Below are positions 16,665 to 25,283 of a stretch of DNA of 64,000 bases, piece by piece. Each line of letters opens with the position of its first letter. Position 1 is the first letter of the stretch. Source of the DNA: JBKHYJ01 sp046565505 (lineage in GTDB: Bacteria > Acidobacteriota > Blastocatellia > UBA7656); contig JBKHYJ010000022.1 of assembly GCA_046565505.1 (NCBI GenBank), positions 124,001 to 188,000 of the forward strand. Reading direction: 5' to 3'. The notes beneath the pieces are model-generated. The model had not been told where the DNA came from, ran no database searches, and was given only the letters and a program-made list of their open reading frames with translations. The translations under genes and the position numbers were made by a program.

Positions 16665-18023
16665 TTACACCGGGCGCGCGTGCATGCGCTGAAGGGTGGA
16701 ATTCACCTGTCCCTGAAGCTCGGTTTCGTCGAGCGTTTTCACCTCGCGGCCATCGTACAGCGCGCGGCCCGCGACCATCGTGTGCCGCACGTCACCCGCC
16801 CCCGCGCTGAAGACGACCGCCGCCGCCACGTCATGCAGCGGCGTGTTGTGGGTCCGCGAAAGATCAATCGCTATCAGGTCCGCTTGCTTACCCACTTCTA
16901 GCGACCCCACCTCCCGCTCAAGGCCGAGCGCGCGCGCGCCTTCAATCGTCGCGAGTCTTAACACCTCGTCCGCGCCGAGAAGCGCGTGATCGCGCGAGAG
17001 GCCCCTGTGCATGAGCGCGCAGAAGCGGGCTTCGTCAATCAGGTCGAGGCGGTTGTTACTCGCCACGCTGTCCGTGCCCAGCCCGACCCTGATATTTGAT
17101 TCCAGCATCCGCGCGAGCGGCGCGACGCCATGTCCGAGCTTCGCGTTCGACTTGGGGCAGTGAGCCGCGCGTGAGCGACTCTGCGCCATCAGGGATAGGT
17201 CTTCGTCGTCTACTCTGACGCAGTGTATAAGGAGCGGCGCGATTTGGAGCACGCCCAGCGAGTGAAAATACTTGACAGTCGAAACGGCGGGGGGGTCCCA
17301 GGGGATGCCGCGTGCGCGCAGCCCCTCGGCGAATTCGCCCCCGCCCGTCAGCATCATCTGTTGCTCCGCCTCGGACTCCGCCGTATGGATCGCCATGTCG
17401 AGCGACTCGCGCGCGGCGTATTCGCTCACGCGCCTAAACAGGTCCGCCGAGACCGTATAGGGCGAATGCGGCGACACCGCTGCGCTCACGAGTCGCGTCT
17501 CGTCCGACCGCATATCATCTATTTTGGCCCGGAGCTCATCGACGCTCTTCGGGGCGTCGGCCGGGTTCGGGCCGAACACTTCGCGGTAGGCGACGCCGCG
17601 AAGCCCGCCGCGCACGAGCGCGTCAAAAGCCGAGCGCGAATCGCCCGTGTCGGCCAGCGTCGTTATCCCCGCGCGGATAGCTTCGCACGCGCCGAGAAGT
17701 GCAGACCGCGCGAAGTCCTCGGGCAGCAGCCTGCCGTACTTTGTCCTCGTCAGCTTCGCAATCCAGTCGCGGAACGAAAGGCCCTCCAGAAACCCGCGCA
17801 TCAAAGTGAGTTCGAGATGACTGTGGGCGTTGACGAATCCAGGTAATATGACGGCGCGTCCGAAATCCTCGCGCTCGGCTTCCCCGAATTCTGCTAGCGA
17901 CGCGACCTCGGCCTCCGCGCCGACAAAAACTATCCTGTCTTTTTCTACCGCCACGGCCCCCCCCGCGATGGGCGGCGAGCTGATTGGCAGGACCCATTCC
18001 GCCGTGTAGATTTGCGTGGGCAT
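16665..18023 (-). CDS. Amidohydrolase (SAH/MTA deaminase or chlorohydrolase type)
   Basis: 452 residues. Metal-binding motifs of the ATZ/TRZ amidohydrolase group are in place: PGFVNAHSHLELTLMRG (HxH), DMAIHTAESEAE, LLIHCVRVDDED and GLGTDSVASNNRLDLIDEAR (Asp). The C-terminal composite beta domain reads GSLEVGKQADLIAID. Members deaminate S-adenosylhomocysteine, methylthioadenosine, guanine or related rings; the sequence does not settle which. It is divergent from the metal-binding selenoprotein candidate, with 100 bp between the starts. Confidence 0.85.
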   Translation of the reverse strand: MPTQIYTAEWVLPISSPPIAGGAVAVEKDRIVFVGAEAEVASLAEFGEAEREDFGRAVILPGFVNAHSHLELTLMRGFLEGLSFRDWIAKLTRTKYGRLLPEDFARSALLGACEAIRAGITTLADTGDSRSAFDALVRGGLRGVAYREVFGPNPADAPKSVDELRAKIDDMRSDETRLVSAAVSPHSPYTVSADLFRRVSEYAARESLDMAIHTAESEAEQQMMLTGGGEFAEGLRARGIPWDPPAVSTVKYFHSLGVLQIAPLLIHCVRVDDEDLSLMAQSRSRAAHCPKSNAKLGHGVAPLARMLESNIRVGLGTDSVASNNRLDLIDEARFCALMHRGLSRDHALLGADEVLRLATIEGARALGLEREVGSLEVGKQADLIAIDLSRTHNTPLHDVAAAVVFSAGAGDVRHTMVAGRALYDGREVKTLDETELQGQVNSTLQRMHARPV

Positions 18024-18123
18024 ACGGCAATTGATTAGACAAGAAAGCGAACCCTTCAGTCAACGTGGTAGACTGATACTGTAATTCCACGCGGGAGGGC
18101 AATCGCGGAATATGAGGAGACAC

Positions 18124-19554
18124 ATGGCACGAGCGCTCATCAGCCTGCTCCTGTTGCTCGGGGGCGCGGGCGCGGCGCGCGGCGAAGTCAAGATGGTGCG
18201 AATGAAGATAGCGGGTTATCTCTGCGGCAACTGAGTCTACAACATCAAGAAGGCCGTGAGCCGTCTGGATTTTGCGCCCAAGATTAACGACATCAAGGTG
18301 ACAGACATCAAGCGCGGGCTCGGCGAATTCGCCCCCAGGCCCGATAGGGCCGCTTCGTTCGCCGCGCTCAAGGCCGCGCTCAAGAAAGCCGGGTACGCGC
18401 TCGCGTCAGCGGAGATAACCGTCGCGGGCACGCTCGCGCGCGAAGGCACGAAACTGTTCATCGACGCGGGCGACTCGAAGCAGCGATTCGCGCTCGAAGG
18501 CGATGACCTCGGGGGCGGGCTTCAAGCTGCGGGGGCGGGGGCGGCCGTTGAAATAACGGGGGAGTGGCAGGCGGCCGGCGAGGGGCAAGGCGCGGCTGAA
18601 GTGATACGGCCCTCCGCGGCTAAGAAGCTACCTGCGTCTTCAAAGAAGGCGTCGGATGGGCCGGGGCTACAGGCGATTGATGGCATTCAGACATCGCTCG
18701 CGGGGACGGGCGGCGAATCAGGTTTGTTCTTCTCTTCCGTCCGGACGGCGGGCCCGGGGCTGACGGTCTATAAGGGAGGGGCCGTCATGCCGCGTTATTT
18801 TTTCGCACGCCAGCGGCTCGGCGGCCTGAAAGTTGACCGGCACGCGCTGCGCCTCGGCGTCACCTACACCCCGACTCAGACTCTACAGCTTGAGGCGGAA
18901 GTCCCTTACGAGGCAACGTCGTTCGATGACGGGCGGCAGTCAGGCTCCGGCAGGGGCTTCGGCAATGTCACGGCCTGGGGCAAGTACAGGTTCTACCGCG
19001 CGCTCGAAACATGGGGTGATAAGCAGGCGGCGTTGCGCGTCGGCCTTGAACTGCCGACTGGAAAAAACGACGCGCCCGGCGGGGGAGAGCCGGCGGGGCC
19101 TGAGTTCGTGCGCCGGCAACTCGGCCCCATCGGCGGAGGCGCCGCGCTGCACGCCGGCGCGACGTACTCGCAGGCGCGAGGGCGGATTATCTATGGCGCG
19201 AGCGTCGAAGCGACGAGGCGCGGCGAGCGCTCGGGGTTCCGCATGGGCCACGAGGCGCAGGTAAATACTGACCTCGAATACGTGCTGCTGCCATTGAAAT
19301 ACCGGAGCCCCGGGAAAGAACTCTTCGTGCTGCTGGAAACGGGCTACGTTTACCGCGGCCGCGGGCGCGTGGCAGGGCGCGAGGTTTCGGGAAGCGGCTC
19401 GTCCGAATTTCACCTTGCGCCGGGGCTTCAATTCACCGCGAGCGCGCGTCTCGTCCTCGAAGCCAGCTATCAATTTCCTGTCGCGCGCAACGCGGGGCCG
19501 CTAGTGCTACGCACGGACAGAAATATCTTAGTCGGCGTCAGATACCTGTACTGA
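18124..19554 (+). CDS. Exported HMA-like/beta-barrel protein with CxxU: candidate selenoprotein
   Basis: 476 residues when the in-frame TGA (18232-18234, codon 37) is read through. Residues 1-20 are a signal peptide. The chain then reads KIAGYLCGN-U-VYNIKKAVSRL, the heavy-metal-associated (HMA) pattern CxxCxxxIxKAVxxL with the second cysteine replaced by UGA. Residues 115-185 are an Ala/Gly/Ser-rich linker. From about residue 195 to the end alternating aromatic and polar strands (LRLGVTYTPTQTLQLEAEVP ... LEASYQFPVARNAG) and a terminal tyrosine (VGVRYLY) indicate an outer-membrane beta barrel. AGGAG precedes the ATG at 4-5 nt. A TlpA-type thioredoxin starts 9 bp later and may keep the CxxU reduced. 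Conventional calling would start at 18256 and lose the signal peptide and metal site. Function unproven: metal binding or transport. Confidence 0.72.
18235..18266 (+). promoter_or_regulatory. SECIS-like hairpin after the UGA of the HMA-like gene
   Basis: AGAAGGC (18248-18254) pairs with GCCGTCT (18260-18266) with one A-G mismatch and closes the loop CGUGA. The loop begins 20 nt after the UGA and has G as its second base, as the bacterial SECIS rule I recall demands. The stem is short; folding was not run. Confidence 0.45.
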
Positions 19555-19563
19555 GGTGCTGAG

Positions 19564-20085
19564 ATGGCACGCCCGATTATCCTCGTTTTATGCTTGATCG
19601 CCCACCCGCCCTCGGCCGTTAATCCTGCGGCGAATCAAGACGCTGCTGCCGGGCCTGTCTTCGCCCCCGCCTTTTCGCTTAAGGATTTGAGCGGTCGCCG
19701 CGCGCGGCCCGATGATTACAAAGGCAAAGTGCTCCTAATCAATTTCTGGGCGACATGGTGCGCGCCATGTCTCGCGGAGATGCCCGAGCTGGTCAGGCTG
19801 CAAAAACAGTTTGGCTCGCGCGGCCTGCAAATCGTCGGGGTAACCTGCCCGCCCCAAGACCCCGCGAAGGTCAGGCGAATATCCAGAGAGTTGAAGATCA
19901 ATTACCCGATACTTTTGGGCGGCGGCAAGGCGGCAGGCGATTACAACGTGGGCGAGGTTTTGCCCACGACCATCGTCGTCGACCGCGAGGGGAGAATACG
20001 CGCGCGCATCCTCGGGATACTCGATCCCGAAGAGTTCGACGAAAAGGTTAAGCCGCTTCTGGAAACGACGAACGCGGAGCGGTGA
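19564..20085 (+). CDS. TlpA/ResA-type exported thioredoxin-like protein
   Basis: 173 residues. A hydrophobic N-terminus (residues 5-19) acts as signal or anchor. The redoxin domain has FSLKDLSGRRARPDDYKGKV, then INFWATWCAPCLAEMPELVR with the active site CAPC, and a cis-Pro region VLPTTIVVDREGRI. Such proteins reduce disulfides outside the cytoplasm, for example in cytochrome c maturation. It starts 9 bp after the HMA-like gene and is probably co-transcribed with it, so reduction of that protein's CxxU is an attractive inference. Its own active site uses ordinary cysteines. Confidence 0.86.
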   Translation: MARPIILVLCLIAHPPSAVNPAANQDAAAGPVFAPAFSLKDLSGRRARPDDYKGKVLLINFWATWCAPCLAEMPELVRLQKQFGSRGLQIVGVTCPPQDPAKVRRISRELKINYPILLGGGKAAGDYNVGEVLPTTIVVDREGRIRARILGILDPEEFDEKVKPLLETTNAER

Positions 20086-20127
20086 ATGATGATAATCTCG
20101 GACGTTTAATTTGAGGTCGCTGTGGCT

Positions 20128-21462
20128 TCACGCGCGTCCGTCCGCGCCCGCCTGTGGCTCCGGTTGTTTCCCGCGTCCGCCCAATCTATAAGCGAAGTAG
20201 ATTGCCGAACCGATGCCTGCCGCGATCATGGAATCTCGCGCGTCGGGCCAGGTGCTGTTCGACAGCAGCCACGCCGCCAGCGCGAGCGCCGACACGGAGA
20301 CGGCCAGCCCGGCGGGCGCCTTGAAAATCGCAGGATGAGCTTCGCCCCTGCGCCTGAGCGCCGGCAGCGCCGCGCAGGTCACGCCATAAGAGAGCAGCCG
20401 CGCTATGGCGCTCAAGGTAAGTTGCTTGGTGAACGTGCTCCAGAGCGTCAGCGCCAGCATCACGGCGGTCGTGATCGCTATGGCGACGTAGGGCGTGCGG
20501 AATCGGCTGTGAGTAGCAGAAACAATTCTCGGAAGCTCGCGCCCCTCGGCCATAGCGAACGGCAGGCGGGACCCGGCCAGTATCAGCACGTTCAGGTTGC
20601 CGAAGATCGAAACGATCACGCCGGCGGAGATGATGGCCCCGCCGGCCCGCCCTAGAAAATTAGTGCTCGCGTCCGCGAGCGGCCTCTGGGATGCGGCCAG
20701 CCCCGGCAGCGTCCCGATGCAGACGACCTGTACGCAGATGTAAAGCGTAGCCACGACGGCTATGGCGGTCAGTATCGCCAGCGGCAGGTTGCGCCGCGGG
20801 TCGCGCACCTCGCCGGCAGGTATGACGGCCATCTCGAACCCCGTGAACGCGTATATCAGCATCAGCACGGATGTCGAAAATGCGCCATAGCCGGGCCGCT
20901 CGGCGAAAGAATAATTCTCCGCGTTGATGAAGAAAAAACCTACCGCGATGAAAAATACGATGGGTATCAGCTTGCCTATGGTGAAGGCGTTGCTGACCAG
21001 CGCGGCGTTGCGGACGCCCCTGATGTTCACGGCGGTGAGCAAGAGGACTACCGCGACGATGATGGCCTCGCGCCAGTAGGCGGCGGTCGCCCCGGGCCAG
21101 AAGTACCCCAGGTAATCAATCAGCAGGTTGCAGTTGGCGGCGAACGCCGTGAGCCGCGCGAGCCACATAAGCCACCCTACCTCGAACCCTATCGCGGGGC
21201 CGAACGCCTCGCGCGCGTAGAGGTATGGGCCGCCCGTTTGAGTGAAGCGGCTCGACACCTCTGCGAAGCACAGAATGATGAGCGTCACGACCAGGCCGCA
21301 TACGATGAACGCGATGAGGCTGTAAGAGCCTATCGAAGCGTAGACCTTCGACGGCAGCCCGAATATGCCCGCGCCGATGATGCCATTGATCGCGACCGCC
21401 ACTATGTCCCAGCGGCGTATACCCCTGACGAGTCCCTCGCGCGTCGGCTCTACCATTCGCAT
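20128..21462 (-). CDS. APC-family amino acid permease
   Basis: 444 residues with about 12 hydrophobic segments. The N-terminal IRRWDIVAVAINGIIGAGIF is the unwound helix-1 substrate motif of APC transporters (GIIGAGIFGLP). Typical later motifs are QTGGPYLYAREAFGP and YAFTGFEMAVIPAGEVRDPR. It would take up or exchange an amino acid or amine; the substrate is not readable. A second ATG at 21456 is equally possible. The upstream gap contains a tandem repeat. Confidence 0.87.
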   Translation of the reverse strand: MRMVEPTREGLVRGIRRWDIVAVAINGIIGAGIFGLPSKVYASIGSYSLIAFIVCGLVVTLIILCFAEVSSRFTQTGGPYLYAREAFGPAIGFEVGWLMWLARLTAFAANCNLLIDYLGYFWPGATAAYWREAIIVAVVLLLTAVNIRGVRNAALVSNAFTIGKLIPIVFFIAVGFFFINAENYSFAERPGYGAFSTSVLMLIYAFTGFEMAVIPAGEVRDPRRNLPLAILTAIAVVATLYICVQVVCIGTLPGLAASQRPLADASTNFLGRAGGAIISAGVIVSIFGNLNVLILAGSRLPFAMAEGRELPRIVSATHSRFRTPYVAIAITTAVMLALTLWSTFTKQLTLSAIARLLSYGVTCAALPALRRRGEAHPAIFKAPAGLAVSVSALALAAWLLSNSTWPDARDSMIAAGIGSAIYFAYRLGGRGKQPEPQAGADGRA

Positions 21463-21514
21463 TCGCCCCCGGGATCATGAGAAGAAGCGCGCGTATACTA
21501 ATGCTCATCGCCCT

Positions 21515-21552
21515 TTTATTCAATCACTATTCGTCTTTATTCAATCACTATT
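21515..21552. repeat. 17-bp tandem direct repeat upstream of the permease
   Basis: TTTATTCAATCACTATT occurs at 21515-21531 and again at 21536-21552 with a 21-bp period, i.e. two helical turns. The second copy also contains TCAAT-CACT-ATTGA, a small palindrome. The copies lie 53-90 bp upstream of the permease start, in an A+T-rich patch: a possible paired regulator site. Confidence 0.5.
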
Positions 21553-21690
21553 GATCGGGGAGCTTGAGCAGTTCATGCGGGGCCGTATCGCGGCGCGCGG
21601 TATTCCTGATTATGTTACGGGCGGCGGAGCCGGAAGCTGGCGTGCGACTGGCTTATTGGGCGCGGGGCGCTCTGGCGCGTGCGTACGCGC

Positions 21691-23298
21691 CTAGGCCTCT
21701 ATTGCGCGCGCCTTGAAGCCCGCTATTATCGCGGCCAGCTCCGCGAGCTTGACAGGCTTGGCTATGTGCATTTGAAAGCCTTCCGAGACGGCACGCTCTT
21801 TTTCGTCGGCGCTCGCGTACCCCGTCAGCGCGACGGCCGGGATCCTCCCGCCTCTCTCCGGCCCTAACGCTCTCAACTCGCGGATCAGATGGTAGCCATC
21901 CTTGCCGGGCATACCTATGTCACTGACCACGACGTGAGGCAGGCGGTCCGAACTCTCCCCCAGTATGGCATGCAGCGCCTCGTCTACTGAACCTGCCGCG
22001 GTCACCTCCGCCCCGTACTCTGTGAGCATGGTGGCCAGCATCTCCCGCGAATCGCCCTCGTCGTCAACGACCAGCACCCTCACCCCACTTAGCTGAACGT
22101 CTTCGGATAATTCTAAGGGGCCGGCGGCGAGCCCCGCGTCGCGGGGGCCTGTCGCGCCGGCGTGAGTCGGCCTCAGCGGGAGCTTCACGAAAAAAGTCGC
22201 CCCCTTCCCCTCGCCTTCGCTCTCGGCGCGAACGCTTCCGCCATGCATCTCCAGCAGGTGCCGCACTATCGCCAGCCCCAGCCCGAGTCCGCCCTGAGTC
22301 CTCGTGTAAGAGCCGTCCGCCTGAAGAAACCTGTCGAACACGTAGGGCAGAAACTCCGGGCTGATGCCGCGGCCGTTGTCGCTGACGCTTATCTGCGCGT
22401 AGTTATCCAGGCGCTCTAGCCGCACGTCTATGCGCCCGCCTTCGGGCGTGAACTTGATGGCGTTCGTCAGCAGATTAGTCACCACCTGTTGCAGGCGGTC
22501 GGGGTCGCCGGAGACGTGGCAGTCGGAGCAGCCGAAGGTCGTCCGCAGCCGGATGCCTTTGGATTCGGCCATCAAATCCACGGCCCTGGTGGCGGTCTCT
22601 ATCAGCGTAACAAGGTCAACGATGCACACGTTGAGCTGTAGCTTGCCGCTGACGATTCTAGAAACGTCGAGCATGTCGTTGATGAGCAGCGTCAGCGACT
22701 TCATGTTGCGCCTGATGGTCTCGATCGCGCGGCTGAAGTCCGCCTCGTCCAACTTGTGGCCGGTCAGAAGATCTGTCCACCCCACCATCGCGTTCAAAGG
22801 CGTGCGCAGCTCATGCGATAGTGTGGCGAGGAATATATTCTTCTGCCGGTCCGCCTCCTCCAGCTTCTCCAGCAGGTCACGCGAGCCGTACTGGCGGCGG
22901 CGCGCGCGCAGGGCCGACTGCACGGCGCCGATGAGCACGCCTATGCTTATCGGGCGCTCCAGGATCATGACGTTCGCGCGGTTGCCGAGCGTGTTTAGCA
23001 GCACGCCGGCGCTCTCGAAATTAGTCGCGAACAGTATCAAAGGGATGTCCGACCATGCCGGCTGCCTGTCCAGCGCTTCGATCAGGCATCTGATGCCCAT
23101 CTCAGTCAACGCCTCTTCGGTCAGGAGCGCCGCCCCCACGCCTCTGTCGAACTCCATGCACAGCCCTTCCATGTCATTACACACTTCGGACGAGATTCCG
23201 GCCTCCGTGAGTATCTGCTCAGTCAGCGCGGCGTCGCGCCCGGTCGGCGCGAGAATCAGCACCTGCTCCTCTTTAAATTCGACCTTCGGGTTCGCCAT
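21691..23298 (-). CDS. Hybrid sensor histidine kinase with terminal receiver domain
   Basis: 535 residues, no membrane segments. Residues 10-130 have the size and pattern of a receiver-like domain without a clear phospho-acceptor Asp, as in proteins where this domain only senses. HisKA: FLATLSHELRTPLN with His162. HATPase: TNLLTNAIKF, VSDNGRGISPEF and GGLGLGLAI. A C-terminal REC domain (405-530) has VVDDEGDSREM and acceptor Asp460 in VVSDIGMPGKDGY. The start overlaps the end of the KaiC-like gene by 26 bp, so the two are translated together and probably act together. No DNA-binding output is encoded beside it. Confidence 0.88.
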   Translation of the reverse strand: MANPKVEFKEEQVLILAPTGRDAALTEQILTEAGISSEVCNDMEGLCMEFDRGVGAALLTEEALTEMGIRCLIEALDRQPAWSDIPLILFATNFESAGVLLNTLGNRANVMILERPISIGVLIGAVQSALRARRRQYGSRDLLEKLEEADRQKNIFLATLSHELRTPLNAMVGWTDLLTGHKLDEADFSRAIETIRRNMKSLTLLINDMLDVSRIVSGKLQLNVCIVDLVTLIETATRAVDLMAESKGIRLRTTFGCSDCHVSGDPDRLQQVVTNLLTNAIKFTPEGGRIDVRLERLDNYAQISVSDNGRGISPEFLPYVFDRFLQADGSYTRTQGGLGLGLAIVRHLLEMHGGSVRAESEGEGKGATFFVKLPLRPTHAGATGPRDAGLAAGPLELSEDVQLSGVRVLVVDDEGDSREMLATMLTEYGAEVTAAGSVDEALHAILGESSDRLPHVVVSDIGMPGKDGYHLIRELRALGPERGGRIPAVALTGYASADEKERAVSEGFQMHIAKPVKLAELAAIIAGFKARAIEA

Positions 23299-24793
23299 CT
23301 TCGTTTCCCATCAATCGTATGCGATTGCCCGTATACTGCGGCATCCCCGACAGTATCCCTTCAAAATTGATGAGCGCCTCCCCCACTTCGATGCCTTTGT
23401 CCGTCAAGCGCAATTCGCGAATACTGTGTTCGTGGTGGCCCGTGCGTTTCTTGACCACGGAAATCGCTTTGTGGATCCGGCCTGAATTCTCGAAATAGCG
23501 TAATAGCAATACGGTGTCGGCCAGGTAGCTCAACTCTATGGGCGGAGACATATTGCTGCCGAATAATCCGTACTGTGCGACCACCAGCAGCGTCAGGACG
23601 CCTTGTTGGTTCAGGTAAGCGAGCACTTCATGCATGTGCGCGGTGAGGGAATGCTCTTCCGGCATGGCCTGAAAGTAACCGTTGAGGCTATCGATGATTA
23701 CTACCTTCGCGCCGCCCTCCTCGACGGCCTTGCAGACCATGTCGGAGAACTCGCCGGCCGATACTTCGGCCGGGTCTATTTGCCGGATGAGGCAACGGCC
23801 GGACTCCACCTGGCCCGCGAGGTCGATCCCGAGCCCGGCGCTGCGTTCCAGCAGAATATTTACGCCTTCGTCAAAGATGAACATGGCGACGTTCTGGCCC
23901 CGCTCGGCGGCGGCGACCGCGTACTGCGAGGTGAGCGTAGACTTGCCCGTGCCGGCCGGGCCCAAAATCAAGCTGGCCGTGCCGGCTTCCAGACCGCCCC
24001 CCGTGAGCGAGTCCAGGTTAGCCACGCCGCTTGAGAGCACATGGCGCTCGAAAGCAATCCGGTGGTCGGAGGCGATGAGGCGCGGGTAGACGACCATCCC
24101 GCCCGTCCTGATAGTGAAATCGTGGTGCCCACCCACGTAGCTCACGCCCCTCAGCTTGAGCACGTTGAGGCGGCGGCGCGGGCCGCCATACCAGGGCGAG
24201 CTGTGTTCGAGTATCAACACGCCGTGGGCGAGGCTTTCGAGCTGGCGGTCGGATTCCTCGGACGTGTGGTCGTCGAGCAGCAGCACGGTGGACCGCCGCC
24301 CTATGAAGAATTGTTTGAGGGCGAGGATCTGCCGCCTGTAGCGCAGCGGGTCGCGCGCCAGCAGGCGCATCTCCGAAAGCGAGTCGAAGACGACCCGCTG
24401 AGGCTGTACCCGCTCCACCTCTTCAAAAACGGCCTTGGTCGTTTCGCCGAGCTCGACTTCCGACGGGTGGTAGAGGGTGTACTGGCCGTCGTCGGGCCGC
24501 ACGCCCTCGGGGACCGCCAGGTCGTATATGGCGAGGCCATCTAACGACCACCCATGCGAGCGGGCCACGGCGTACAACTCCTCCTTCGTCTCCGAAAGCG
24601 TCACGTACAGGCCCTTCTCGCCGAGGCGCATGCCCTCAAGCAAAAATTGCAGCGCGAGCGTTGTTTTGCCCGTGCCGGGGTTGCCTTCCACCAGGTAGAT
24701 GCGGTTGCGGGGTAAACCGCCGCGAAGTATTTTATCTAAACCTTCTACGCCAGTCGCGGCGACATCTGGAGCGTTATCATCGACTAGAACCAT
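23273..24793 (-). CDS. KaiC-like double RecA-domain ATPase
   Basis: 506 residues from the chosen ATG (MVLVDDNAPD). Two KaiC domains are present: the first with P-loop GNPGTGKTT (37-45) and SETKEEL, the second with GPAGTGKST (278-286) and a DEGVN segment. The length matches other non-cyanobacterial KaiC proteins. The phosphorylation pair of clock KaiC (Ser-Thr in the second domain) is not obvious at the expected place, and no kaiA or kaiB is in the window. This looks like a signalling KaiC rather than a clock. It overlaps the hybrid kinase gene by 26 bp. The frame is open upstream to 25093, but that part is the shadow of the divergent CDGSH gene region. Confidence 0.87.
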   Translation of the reverse strand: MVLVDDNAPDVAATGVEGLDKILRGGLPRNRIYLVEGNPGTGKTTLALQFLLEGMRLGEKGLYVTLSETKEELYAVARSHGWSLDGLAIYDLAVPEGVRPDDGQYTLYHPSEVELGETTKAVFEEVERVQPQRVVFDSLSEMRLLARDPLRYRRQILALKQFFIGRRSTVLLLDDHTSEESDRQLESLAHGVLILEHSSPWYGGPRRRLNVLKLRGVSYVGGHHDFTIRTGGMVVYPRLIASDHRIAFERHVLSSGVANLDSLTGGGLEAGTASLILGPAGTGKSTLTSQYAVAAAERGQNVAMFIFDEGVNILLERSAGLGIDLAGQVESGRCLIRQIDPAEVSAGEFSDMVCKAVEEGGAKVVIIDSLNGYFQAMPEEHSLTAHMHEVLAYLNQQGVLTLLVVAQYGLFGSNMSPPIELSYLADTVLLLRYFENSGRIHKAISVVKKRTGHHEHSIRELRLTDKGIEVGEALINFEGILSGMPQYTGNRIRLMGNEDGEPEGRI

Positions 24794-24932
24794 AATAAAA
24801 TTGAGGATACAACAGGTGTATGCGCTAAAGCTACGCCGGAGGGCCCTCGCGCGTGCACTTTCTATAGGGGCCGCGCGTACGATACAATGGCTGGCCGGGC
24901 TTTTGAAAAAATTCACCCACAGGAGGACATGA

Positions 24933-25181
24933 ATGAGCGCTGATAACGAAGACGTACAGATAATTTGCAATAACAACGGGCCGCTCCGCATCATGGGCGA
25001 TAACATCATCCTCAAGGACGCGGCCGGGAATACGTTCGGCCTGGGCGGCCGGAAAATCATTTCGCTCTGCCGGTGCGGCGCTTCGGCAAACAAGCCGTTC
25101 TGCGACGGCGCGCATGCCCGCGCCGGGTTTCAATCGACGGTCGAGGCCAGGGACCTGCCGCCGCCCGCGCCTAAACCTTAG
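24933..25181 (+). CDS. CDGSH-type iron-sulfur protein
   Basis: 82 residues. The C-terminal part holds the CDGSH [2Fe-2S] motif in the variant CRCGASANKPFCDGAH: three cysteines and one histidine as ligands. The N-terminal part (NGPLRIMGDNIILKD) is the extra strand region of small bacterial CDGSH proteins. These clusters are redox-active and can be passed on. AGGAGG precedes the ATG by 7 nt. The gene is divergent from the KaiC-like gene (139 bp between starts) and ends in a dispersed repeat. Confidence 0.9.
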   Translation: MSADNEDVQIICNNNGPLRIMGDNIILKDAAGNTFGLGGRKIISLCRCGASANKPFCDGAHARAGFQSTVEARDLPPPAPKP

Positions 25182-25201
25182 CAGGCAGAAAGCGGCGGGC
25201 G
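25180..25201 (+). repeat. Dispersed repeat, copy A
   Basis: The 18-mer GGCAGAAAGCGGCGGGCG (25184-25201), preceded by AGCAGGCAGAA overlapping it, starts at the stop codon of the CDGSH gene. The same two words occur after the rhodanese gene at 34761-34789, there with GGCAGAA doubled. Such a match in two 3' flanks points to a repeated intergenic element. Confidence 0.5.
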
Positions 25202-25283
25202 TCGGGACGATCTTCGTTATTCACCCCTGCCGCTCGCGCGGCTGCGTAAGCTCACATGAATAGCAATCCGGTGCTGAAAACCC

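Noticed and set aside
24794..25093. N-terminal extension of the KaiC-like protein by 100 residues.
   Set aside because: The extension has no family similarity and is antisense to the CDGSH gene.
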